From the NCBI GenBank assembly GCA_030641425.1, contig DAOWHM010000063.1, forward strand, positions 1 through 9,639: a stretch of 9,639 bases of DNA, given 5' to 3'. The notes under the pieces are model-generated. The model saw nothing but the letters and a program-made list of their open reading frames with translations, ran no database searches and was not told the DNA's origin. Source of the DNA: Candidatus Bathyarchaeota archaeon (GTDB lineage Archaea > Thermoproteota > Bathyarchaeia > Bathyarchaeales > SOJC01). The translations under genes were made by a program, and so were the position numbers. Shown one piece after another: positions 1 through 5,748 of this stretch (position 1 is the stretch's first letter; each line of letters begins with the position of its first letter).

Positions 1-225
1 CTCAGAGAGTTGTGATGTGTCTTTTCCTTCAAAGAAGATTCTTCCCGAGGTTGGGTAGCTTAGTAGCCCAATGAGGTTAAGAAGTGTGGTTTTGCCAGAA
101 CCGGAGGGGCCGACGATTGAGACGAAGGTACCATTTTCTATCTCTAAGTTTACGTTTTTTATTGCTGTTATGGTAGAGGATCCTACTTTGTAGGTCTTCG
201 TTAGTTCTTGTGTTTTGATAATCAA
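1..225 (-). CDS. ABC transporter ATPase, MacB/LolD type (partial, N-terminal 75 residues)
   Basis: This is the nucleotide-binding subunit of an ABC exporter that would power the FtsX/MacB-type permease encoded just upstream. Only the first 75 codons are present; the gene continues past the left edge. They show a typical N-terminal strand (KTQELTKTYKVGSSTITAIK), then Walker A GPSGSGKTTLLN at about residues 39-50, followed by LIGLLSYPTSGRIFFEGKD, the usual LolD/MacB sequence after the P-loop. The insertion between TYKVG and the AIKNVNLEIE strand is also typical of that subfamily. The start is inferred to be TTG at 225-223, overlapping the permease stop as TTGA. A GAGG eight bases upstream supports it, and the nearby ATG at 232-230 is out of frame. 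The overlap implies translational coupling. The signature motif, Walker B and H-loop lie outside the window. The family call is firm; the substrate is unknown. Confidence 0.9.
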   Translation of the reverse strand, partial: MIIKTQELTKTYKVGSSTITAIKNVNLEIENGTFVSIVGPSGSGKTTLLNLIGLLSYPTSGRIFFEGKDTSQLSE

Positions 226-1394
226 TATTCATGCCTCAGAATTTCTTCGAGTTTCGCTCTTCCAATTGTGATGGCAGGTATTATTCCAGCTAGAGTTCCG
301 ATTAGTACTGATACAGTTAGGATTTCAGTTATGAGGTGGGGTGGAACTATAATTAGTAGATCTGGGAAGATCGTGATGGCAGGTATGGATGTGTAGTAGC
401 TTACGATTAGAATGGATGATATTGCTCCCATAATTGTGCCTATTATGCCTCCGAAGAATCCTAGGAGGGTGGTTTCTGTGATTACTATGCGGGTGACGAC
501 GAGTTTGGAGGCGCCTATGGCGTATAGGGTTGCGAAGTCTCGGCGTCTTTCGAAGGTGTTCATCATGGAGATTGTGGTGATGAGGATCAAGCTGATGAGG
601 AAGAGGGCTGTTCTCAAGCCAATGTTCCACAGTTCTGCTTCGCTCAGTATCGGTTGGAGGAAATCGGTTCTTTCAGTCTCAGTTAACGCTTTTATTCCAT
701 CAACTTCAGATTCTATTTTGTTTGCCAAAGCTTCACTTGGGATTCCTATTTTTGGTTTGACGATAATCATGTTGATGAGCATGTTGTACCCGTAGATTTT
801 CTGTGCGAGTTTTAGGGGCATGATTATTGTTTGGGAGAGAATGGCTGATCGGGTTTCAAGTATTCCAGCTATGGTTATGTCTTGTTCTCTCAGGGTTATT
901 TTGGAACCTGCTGTTAAGTCGTATTTGGATGCCAGAAAAGCTCCAATAACTGCTTGGCTTGAATTTGCATGGGGCCAGCTTCCATTTGGTTTTAGTTGTG
1001 CTGAGCCTACTAATACAGAATAGCTTTGGGTTGGGATGCCTATTGTGATATTTTTTGGCATCAATTCGAGTGTTCCTTGAGTTTCTGAGGGGTTTGGAAT
1101 GAACAGCATTGGCGTTGCAGCTTGGATTTCTTCCATTAATGCGAGTGTGTCAACAATATTCTCTTGAATGGCTCCTCCTATTGGGAATCCTTGGACTACG
1201 AGGACTCCTCTGGCTACAACTATGATGTCGCCTGTGAAGAACAGGTTCATTTCTTTGATGACTGTGATATATCTTGAGGTGGTTGCTCCTACGGTGATGA
1301 TGAACATTATTGCCAGACCTATGCCAAAGATGGTGAGTAGTGTTCTAGCTCGTCTTCGACGTAGGTTTTGGAGGCACATTTTCGTTATCCGCAT
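222..1394 (-). CDS. FtsX/MacB-family ABC transporter permease
   Basis: This 390-residue membrane protein has the MacB/LolC/FtsX architecture. A basic cytoplasmic start (NLRRRRARTLLTIFGIG) leads into TM1 at about 18-38. A large extracytoplasmic domain (about 40-255) follows, then three C-terminal helices at about 259-279, 305-333 and 352-376. The loop ERRRDFATLYAIGASKLVV (282-300) between TM2 and TM3 is the family's coupling-helix signature. Such proteins use ATP hydrolysis mechanically, for export of peptides, lipids or lipoproteins or to regulate cell-surface enzymes; which applies here cannot be read from sequence. The length matches the family. The ATG at 1394 is preceded by GAAGG eight bases upstream. 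The gene heads an operon with the overlapping ATPase and is divergent from the surface-protein gene at 1503. Its leader can fold so as to bury the ribosome-binding site (separate entry). No MacA/HlyD-like partner is visible in the window. Confidence 0.9.
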   Translation of the reverse strand: MRITKMCLQNLRRRRARTLLTIFGIGLAIMFIITVGATTSRYITVIKEMNLFFTGDIIVVARGVLVVQGFPIGGAIQENIVDTLALMEEIQAATPMLFIPNPSETQGTLELMPKNITIGIPTQSYSVLVGSAQLKPNGSWPHANSSQAVIGAFLASKYDLTAGSKITLREQDITIAGILETRSAILSQTIIMPLKLAQKIYGYNMLINMIIVKPKIGIPSEALANKIESEVDGIKALTETERTDFLQPILSEAELWNIGLRTALFLISLILITTISMMNTFERRRDFATLYAIGASKLVVTRIVITETTLLGFFGGIIGTIMGAISSILIVSYYTSIPAITIFPDLLIIVPPHLITEILTVSVLIGTLAGIIPAITIGRAKLEEILRHEY

Positions 1395-1400
1395 CTGGTC

Positions 1401-1437
1401 AACCTTCTCTCAATGCTCGAAGGTTAGTTAACCCTTC
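1401..1437 (-). promoter_or_regulatory. Permease leader with two competing hairpins, one covering the Shine-Dalgarno
   Basis: Reading the minus strand, three related segments lie just before the permease ATG. Segment A is GAAGGGTTA (1437-1429), B is AACCTTC (1425-1419) reversed into the transcript, and C is GAAGGTT (1407-1401), which contains the likely Shine-Dalgarno. B and C pair perfectly over 7 bp with an 11-base loop, which would hide the ribosome-binding site. A and B can pair instead over about 7 bp with one bulged G and a small loop, leaving C free. The two folds exclude each other. The complementarity is visible directly; a regulatory role is inference. The same bases also form a near-palindrome (GGTTA-GT-TAACC, 1422-1433) that could be a protein operator. 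Confidence 0.45.
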
Positions 1438-1456
1438 ATGTTGCTTAATGTTTACT

Positions 1457-1470
1457 CGCAAATTATATAT
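1457..1470 (+). promoter_or_regulatory. Archaeal BRE/TATA promoter for the surface-protein gene
   Basis: CGCAAA (BRE-like, 1457-1462) is followed by TTATATAT (TATA-like, 1463-1470). Archaeal transcription starts about 25 bases after the TATA centre, which predicts a start near 1492-1495 and a leader of about ten bases before the ATG at 1503. The AT core also reads as a TATA-like box on the minus strand. That orientation would start transcription near 1440, just before the permease leader hairpins, so one core may serve both divergent genes. Confidence 0.55.
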
Positions 1471-1502
1471 GCGATAGAGGTGAATTGTGATCGGGAAAGG
1501 AT

Positions 1503-3791
1503 ATGAGACAAAATAGGATTTTGCAGGTAATTTCGCTAATAGTAATCTTAATACCTTCATTTTTAATATTTTTCGGAGTACAAACGCGTCAAGCCAAGAG
1601 TGAGTCCTTAACACCTTTACCCGAAGTTAAATTCATGGTTTATCCTGATGGATGGATTTCCATAGATGGACTTGTCAACCAAACTGTCGATCCCCTTCCA
1701 TTTTCGTCTCCACAACCTACTGGATATTCTACACTTGAGTTTGGTTGGGATGGGTCACCAAAGGCGTCTTTGAGGTCGACGCTTACTTTGCCAAATGAGA
1801 CGGTGGCTGACTTTCCGTTGAACTCAACAACATTGTCTATCCATACAAAAAAGGTTGGAGATATTTTGTCGTCTCAGTTGGATGCAACTGTAATTTTGCC
1901 ACCTGCCATTGAAGAAGTATTGGATCCTCTGTCGAGTACTGATCTGTCTTTGGTGTCGGAATATGAAGCTGGGGAGATCAATGGAAATATTACAGTTATC
2001 GTGGTGGGGTATCCTGCAAGCACAATTAACTTTTTCGGAAATGTAACTCAATTGAAGCTTGAGGGCGGAGTGAGCGTTCCCTTTATTACAGTTCAAGGCA
2101 CAGTAATTGATCGAACGCTTGTTGAGGAGTTCCTTAACTATGTGGATAACTTCCTCGGACGAGGGCCCAATTCTCTTTGGAATTTGACGGAGGGCTTAGT
2201 GGAGTGCCCAAGTGAGTTGTTTAGCAACGTAGTCACGTATTATCCCACTTATGCAAGCATCTCCTTCGAGATGCAGATATTAGGGAACTTTACGAGTTAT
2301 GCGAGTAAAATGTTGACAAGTTTGGCCTATTCTTCGTTGTTGGGTGGCATGTATTCTCCATCAGAGGTTGACGCTCTAGAGACCATGATGTATGAGTTTC
2401 TATCCAGCAGTCTGGACAGAGTTCAGAGGGATGTTATTCAGATGGCTTATACGTATTCTGATCGGAAACTTGTTTTGAAAGAGTCCACCACGACTGTTAC
2501 AACAGGATTTAAAGAAGATATCGGCGACGTATTGAGCTCAATTCCTAGCCTATTTTCTGAAATGAATGTTTCGATGGAGGAGTTAATGGATACACTGTTA
2601 ACTGAGACGTATGCTTCTGTGAAATCGTTTGAGTTTTCCGCGGAGTATTCGTTGGTTGGTGCACCTGTTAAGGAGGGCAGAGTAACATGTGATCTTGATG
2701 TGGTCTTCTCCGGAGATTTGAATGAGGAAATCAACTTTATGACGTCTGATTTGGTTGGGTATTCCTTGACTATGATGCCACAAGGGTATCCGGTTCCTTG
2801 GCAGTTGGAGCTCATTAATTCCACGTTGATGGATGTTGGACGTTTGAAGCTGAGTGTGGACATTTCTGAGTCTTCGGTGTTAGTGGGTTGGGAGAATCTG
2901 AAGGTGCTGCCACCACGAGAGGTTTTGAATGCAACACATTTCGGGCTTGATAAGTTCTTCAACGTAACGAACTCAACTAACGGTGCGGAGATTCGAGCGT
3001 TGATCACGGTTTTGGCGGGCAGTAACTTTACTCATAAGGTTTCTTTGGTTAGGCCAAGTAGTGTTCCGGTTCCAGATGCGGCTACAGGGAGTGAGATTAT
3101 GGTTTGGGAGAACGAGACGTTGAGTAGTCTTCAGGATTTGGTGTTTGTGATCGAGAGTGCAATTGCAGGAAATTATAGCGTTGTGGTCATTGATGATCCT
3201 AGGGAGGTTTCGGAGGAGTCTCCCATTATTGTTGATGCTACTAATGAGGCTAATGTCACGTTGACGGTTACTAGTATTTCTAGTCCGGCGACGATTATTG
3301 TTAGGAATCAGACGGATGTTGGTAAGCCGGCTCCTGGTTCATTGTTGCTGTTAGGTAACTATATTGAGATTACTAGTGATGAGGGGGTTACGGTAAATGC
3401 TACGATTCGGATAGATTACTCTCCAGAGCAGTTGGCTGAGGCGGGCTTAGATGAGGGTACTTTGACGATTTACTATTGGGATGAGAGTGTTGGGGAGTGG
3501 GTTGATGTTGAGACACATTTGAATACTGAGGAGCATTATGCTTGGGCTGTTATTGATCACTTCAGCATCTGGGCGCTTTTCGGTGAGTTGATTGCGGCTC
3601 CTTTTTGGATGCAATGGTGGTTCTACGCGCTCATAGGTGGAATTCTGGCGGTGTTTGTGGGAGGATTGATCCTCGTTTCTAGGAGACGAGGGAAAGCATC
3701 AACCTCAGAGGTATCTGATGTTCCCTCTGGCGAAACTGGAGAGGTCTCTGAAGTTTCTGACGAAACTGGAGATGACAAAGCAGCTTCTTAA
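1503..3791 (+). CDS. Secreted, C-terminally membrane-anchored surface glycoprotein-like protein
   Basis: This 762-residue protein has the layout of an archaeal cell-surface protein. A signal sequence (hydrophobic core about 7-25) precedes a long Thr/Ser/Val-rich, largely beta-type ectodomain (about 35-700). One C-terminal TM helix follows (about 704-725), then the stop-transfer RRRGK and a short acidic cytoplasmic tail rich in EVS/ETG repeats. I count 18 N-X-S/T sequons spread from N59 to N632, fitting heavy N-glycosylation. Residues about 630-695 (TIRIDYSPEQLAEAGLDEGT, then YYWDESVGEWVDVE and VIDHFSIWALFGE) match a membrane-proximal module recurring in archaeal surface proteins. I recognise no domain in the first 500 residues; residues 130-380 contain longer helical stretches. 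It is divergent from the MacB-like operon and may work with it at the envelope, though that is only context. It could also be a minor S-layer component or an adhesin. Confidence 0.85.
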   Translation: MRQNRILQVISLIVILIPSFLIFFGVQTRQAKSESLTPLPEVKFMVYPDGWISIDGLVNQTVDPLPFSSPQPTGYSTLEFGWDGSPKASLRSTLTLPNETVADFPLNSTTLSIHTKKVGDILSSQLDATVILPPAIEEVLDPLSSTDLSLVSEYEAGEINGNITVIVVGYPASTINFFGNVTQLKLEGGVSVPFITVQGTVIDRTLVEEFLNYVDNFLGRGPNSLWNLTEGLVECPSELFSNVVTYYPTYASISFEMQILGNFTSYASKMLTSLAYSSLLGGMYSPSEVDALETMMYEFLSSSLDRVQRDVIQMAYTYSDRKLVLKESTTTVTTGFKEDIGDVLSSIPSLFSEMNVSMEELMDTLLTETYASVKSFEFSAEYSLVGAPVKEGRVTCDLDVVFSGDLNEEINFMTSDLVGYSLTMMPQGYPVPWQLELINSTLMDVGRLKLSVDISESSVLVGWENLKVLPPREVLNATHFGLDKFFNVTNSTNGAEIRALITVLAGSNFTHKVSLVRPSSVPVPDAATGSEIMVWENETLSSLQDLVFVIESAIAGNYSVVVIDDPREVSEESPIIVDATNEANVTLTVTSISSPATIIVRNQTDVGKPAPGSLLLLGNYIEITSDEGVTVNATIRIDYSPEQLAEAGLDEGTLTIYYWDESVGEWVDVETHLNTEEHYAWAVIDHFSIWALFGELIAAPFWMQWWFYALIGGILAVFVGGLILVSRRRGKASTSEVSDVPSGETGEVSEVSDETGDDKAAS
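3731..3772 (+). repeat. 30-bp tandem repeat in the cytoplasmic tail of the surface protein
   Basis: CGAAACTGGAGA occurs at 3731-3742 and again at 3761-3772, a 30-base period equal to ten codons. It encodes the repeated ETGEVSEVSD pattern of the acidic tail. A diverged third copy may lie just upstream (EVSDVPSGETG). The in-frame period suggests duplication by slippage. Confidence 0.7.
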
Positions 3792-4052
3792 GAGTGAATG
3801 TGTGCTTTTTCCGCAGTATTCTTTCCTCTTTTCCTAGAAGCCCTATTTTTTGTGGGATTGGGTTGTTCAGTGGCGGTTTCCATGCGTAATGCTGGATGGG
3901 AATTTGTTCAGGAAAATTTCTCGCGGGTTATTATGGGAAATCATGTATCCACTTGCGCAAAGCAGTGTTTCAATCAGCATACTTCATCCTGATTTCTGGT
4001 TCATAATCTATTTCAGAACTTAAGACTAAGATGGAATCGGAACAGTGAATCC
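3792..4052. other. Intergenic region with T-rich tracts; probable termination zone
   Basis: About 260 bases separate the surface-protein gene from the CBS gene. The first 60 bases carry several pyrimidine tracts, including CTTTTTCC near 3808, CTCTTTTCC near 3828 and a T6 run at about 3844-3849. These fit the U-rich terminators typical of archaea. A 64-codon ORF (3798-3992, plus) begins seven bases after the preceding stop, but it has no ribosome-binding site, its sequence does not look like a conserved protein, and I do not call it. A weak TATA-like ACTTAAGA (about 4018-4025) sits at a suitable distance from the ATG at 4053. Confidence 0.4.
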
Positions 4053-4637
4053 ATGCAGACAAAAGTAAAGGACATCATGATTCGAGAAGTGAAGATGGCA
4101 GATGTTCAAGACTCGGTGTTGGATGCCGCTGGAATAATGAATCAGTATGAAATCGGCTGCGTTATCGTTGCTGATAAGGGGAAACCTATTGGAATCTTGA
4201 CCGAGAGAGATATTCTGAGAAGGGTGGTTTTTGAGAGGAAGGATCCAGCTGAAACAGAGATAGAGGAAGTTATGTCACGTCCGCTTGTAACTGTTAGTCC
4301 TCGCGCAGGTATAGTACGGGCGATACGGATTATGCTTAGGAAGGGAATTAAGAAGCTTGTTGTGACAAACTCAGGTCGGCTGAAGGGTATCTTGAGCCTC
4401 ACGGATTTGATGCCGTTGTTGGAGTCCCAAAGGGAGATAAATGGAGGCTTGGTGGAGAAGGCTCCGAAACGGGTGAGACGGGTCTTTGAGATTTATTATG
4501 ATCCAGTGAGGCAGATTCGCAAGAGATGTCCGTTAACGATGATTAGAGGGTCGTCGATTAGTTGTATTGGTCTTAAGTGTATGTGGTATATTAAGGAAAG
4601 TTGCGTTATCCTCAATTTATTTCAGAAAGTCTCGTAA
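4053..4637 (+). CDS. Two-CBS-domain protein with a C-terminal four-Cys cluster
   Basis: This 194-residue cytosolic protein has a Bateman module. CBS1 spans about 7-60 (VKDIMIREV, DAAGIMNQYEIGCVIVAD, then GILTERDILRRVV) and CBS2 about 71-125 (EEVMSRPLVTVSP, AIRIMLRKGIKKLVVTN, then GILSLTDLM). Paired CBS domains usually bind adenine nucleotides or SAM, and the TERD/LTD ends of each repeat are where such ligands commonly contact. The C-terminal 50 residues are separate: a basic linker (KAPKRVRRVFEIYYDPVRQIRKR), then C159, C171, C176 and C184 in C-x11-C-x4-C-x7-C spacing with a Trp after the third Cys. That pattern suggests a small metal-binding knuckle, perhaps a nucleic-acid or protein contact. 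A sensor-regulator role is inference. It appears monocistronic, and the ATG has only a weak upstream AGTGA. Confidence 0.9.
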   Translation: MQTKVKDIMIREVKMADVQDSVLDAAGIMNQYEIGCVIVADKGKPIGILTERDILRRVVFERKDPAETEIEEVMSRPLVTVSPRAGIVRAIRIMLRKGIKKLVVTNSGRLKGILSLTDLMPLLESQREINGGLVEKAPKRVRRVFEIYYDPVRQIRKRCPLTMIRGSSISCIGLKCMWYIKESCVILNLFQKVS

Positions 4638-4695
4638 CGAACATTTTTGATAAAAAAACAATGTGCTTGCGAAGGTATGGATTTTATTGTCAAAT

Positions 4696-4710
4696 CGTAA
4701 GATTTAAGTT
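4696..4710 (+). promoter_or_regulatory. BRE/TATA-like promoter for the gene at 4747
   Basis: CGTAAG (BRE-like) followed by ATTTAAGTT (TATA-like) predicts a transcription start near 4731-4734, a leader of about 15 bases. GTGAGAGAG (4731-4739) lies within this leader and could serve as a weak ribosome-binding site. Confidence 0.45.
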
Positions 4711-4746
4711 ATTGTCCTTGAAGATATACTGTGAGAGAGTTGCATA

Positions 4747-5034
4747 ATGGCAAAATCAAGGACGATTCCATTAGCCTGTGGTTTAATAGCTGGAGAAGAT
4801 GAACCGGTTTATGGTCAACTTGAACTCACCCTAACCAACTACAAAAAAATAAAAATCGTGATCAAACGAAAACCATATACTGGTCGCTCCAACGTAAAAT
4901 TCTCAATATCATCTTCAAATCTGCAGAGAATCATAGATATTCTACAGGAAGCTGAAGAGAAGCTTGATGAGACTTGGCTTTCAAGAGTTGCTACTAGGGA
5001 GTTTAAGGGAATAAAGAGACAACTTATACGTTGA
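4747..5034 (+). CDS. Small beta/alpha protein of unknown function, PC4-like layout
   Basis: This is a 95-residue soluble, basic protein that I do not recognise with confidence. The predicted order is strand (QLELTLT, about 24-30), strand (KIKIVIKRK, about 34-42), a GR-containing turn, strand (NVKFSIS, about 49-55), then an amphipathic helix (SNLQRIIDILQEAEEKLDET, about 57-76) and a basic tail (REFKGIKRQLIR). Antiparallel strands, a basic G-containing turn before the third strand and a closing helix resemble the single-stranded-DNA-binding core of PC4-type proteins. The characteristic Trp of the PC4 helix is missing, so this is only a structural guess. Its own TATA element and short leader suggest a separate transcript. 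A start at ATG 4747 fits both that promoter and the GAGAG upstream. No signal peptide or TM helix is present. Confidence 0.7.
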   Translation: MAKSRTIPLACGLIAGEDEPVYGQLELTLTNYKKIKIVIKRKPYTGRSNVKFSISSSNLQRIIDILQEAEEKLDETWLSRVATREFKGIKRQLIR

Positions 5035-5045
5035 GAATTAAGAAA

Positions 5046-5097
5046 AATAAGGATAAGCTGAAGAGAGATACCCCGTAACTTCTTTCTTATCTTTATT
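5046..5097 (+). other. 12-bp inverted repeat between the two small genes
   Basis: AATAAGGATAAG (5046-5057) pairs with CTTATCTTTATT (5086-5097) over 12 bp with a single G-U pair. Inside the loop GAAG (5060-5063) can also pair with CTTC (5079-5082), extending the hairpin past a small internal loop. It begins about 10 bases after the stop of the preceding gene and ends about 40 bases before the next start. It could be a transcript 3'-end structure, a leader element for the 5139 gene or a small RNA. The pairing is direct observation; the role is unknown. Confidence 0.5.
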
Positions 5098-5122
5098 CAA
5101 CATCGTTATTGGAATTTCATAA

Positions 5123-5130
5123 CATATAAA
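5123..5130 (+). promoter_or_regulatory. TATA-like box close to the small membrane-protein start
   Basis: CATATAAA (5123-5130) is a good TATA-like sequence but lies only about nine bases before the ATG at 5139. Archaeal spacing predicts transcription starting near 5153-5155, downstream of that ATG. If the box is used, the mRNA would be essentially leaderless from in-frame GTG 5157 or 5160. Confidence 0.4.
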
Positions 5131-5138
5131 CCGAGAAT

Positions 5139-5474
5139 ATGCTCTCTCACAAACTAGTGGTGTATTTGCAGAAGGACATTGCTAATCATAGGTTGGGCGC
5201 ATTCATCTATGGTTTTCTAGGTGGCTTAGGATTAATGCTGATTGTCTGGGGACTTAATTCTATTGTATTGATGCACTCAGTGAATTTGATGATAAACATC
5301 GGTCTCACGTTGTTTGGAGTTGCCCTCTTTTCAGGTGGTTGTTGCCGTGAAGCTTACTTGAGAGGTAATCTGTCAAGACCTTCAGGAATCTACCTTCGTA
5401 CACCGCATAGTCTACCTGAAACACCCAATCTAATTTCAGAGCAAATAGTAGAAAAGCCAGAAGTTGAATCTTAG
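5139..5474 (+). CDS. Small two-helix membrane protein, unknown function
   Basis: This 111-residue protein has two predicted TM helices, about 20-41 (GAFIYGFLGGLGLMLIVWGL) and 47-67 (SVNLMINIGLTLFGVALFSGG). Between them is a short loop, and after them an adjacent Cys pair (C68-C69) and a polar, Pro-rich tail (about 75-111) that is probably cytoplasmic or disordered. The N-terminus (LSHKLVVYLQKDIANHR) is amphipathic. I do not recognise the family. The ATG at 5139 has no clear ribosome-binding site, and the TATA-like box just before it suggests the real start may be GTG 5157 or 5160, shortening the protein by six or seven residues without touching the helices. An antisense ORF (5535-5305) overlaps but lacks comparable protein features. 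Gene reality is likely; function is open. Confidence 0.65.
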   Translation: MLSHKLVVYLQKDIANHRLGAFIYGFLGGLGLMLIVWGLNSIVLMHSVNLMINIGLTLFGVALFSGGCCREAYLRGNLSRPSGIYLRTPHSLPETPNLISEQIVEKPEVES

Positions 5475-5594
5475 AAAACTTACTCGCCTTAAGCCTTCGG
5501 TCTTTCCGTCGTTCCAGTGCACGCTCATTGTACATTTTATCTCTGTAATTTTCTATCTATTTAGAGTAAAAATCGGGAGGGCAGAGATTCCACT

Positions 5595-5637
5595 GCACAA
5601 TTCCCCTTTTTTCACAACGAGCGCACACAACTCCCCT
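5595..5637 (+). repeat. Short direct repeat and T6 tract upstream of the MFS gene
   Basis: CACAATTCCCCT (5596-5607) recurs as CACAACTCCCCT (5626-5637) with a 30-base period. A T6 tract (about 5607-5612) directly follows the first copy and may mark a U-rich terminator. The stretch 5475-5748 otherwise holds no convincing gene: the 94-codon plus-strand ORF across it has low-complexity, atypical composition. Confidence 0.4.
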
Positions 5638-5726
5638 ATCAGCCCTAGTATTCAGAGATCCACGAGTGGTCAATCTAGGCAGGCAGAAGCTTGTCAAAGT
5701 CTAATTGAGTCCCACACGATTGATAG

Positions 5727-5738
5727 TGCATACATGCA
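5727..5738. promoter_or_regulatory. Palindrome upstream of the MFS gene, possible operator
   Basis: TGCAT-AC-ATGCA (5727-5738) is a perfect 5+5 inverted repeat ten bases before the MFS ATG, immediately upstream of an AT-rich AAAATATTA (5739-5747). Its position suits a repressor site. A similar motif, ATGCATA-gtgt-TATGCAT, lies upstream of the ABC-2 operon at 9176-9193. A second inverted repeat, AAATGCG/CGCATTT (5747-5753 and 5766-5772), spans the start codon and could bury it in a stem. No regulator is encoded nearby. Confidence 0.35.
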
Positions 5739-5748
5739 AAAATATTAA

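Noticed and set aside
3798..3992. 64-codon plus-strand ORF after the surface-protein gene
   Set aside because: It overlaps a T-rich probable termination zone, has no ribosome-binding site, and its hydrophobic start reflects the pyrimidine tracts rather than a designed signal peptide.
5305..5535. 76-codon minus-strand ORF antisense to the two-helix membrane protein
   Set aside because: It overlaps a better-supported gene, and its stretches mirror the opposite strand's hydrophobic codons.
5464..5748. 94-codon plus-strand ORF between the membrane protein and the MFS gene
   Set aside because: The sequence is Ser/Pro/His-rich without domain features, overlaps the end of the preceding gene and covers repeats and a probable operator.
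5475..5748. tRNA or other structured RNA in the C-rich intergenic stretch
   Set aside because: I could not assemble a cloverleaf or a TPsiC-like arm; only short 4-bp stems such as GCAG/CTGC were found.
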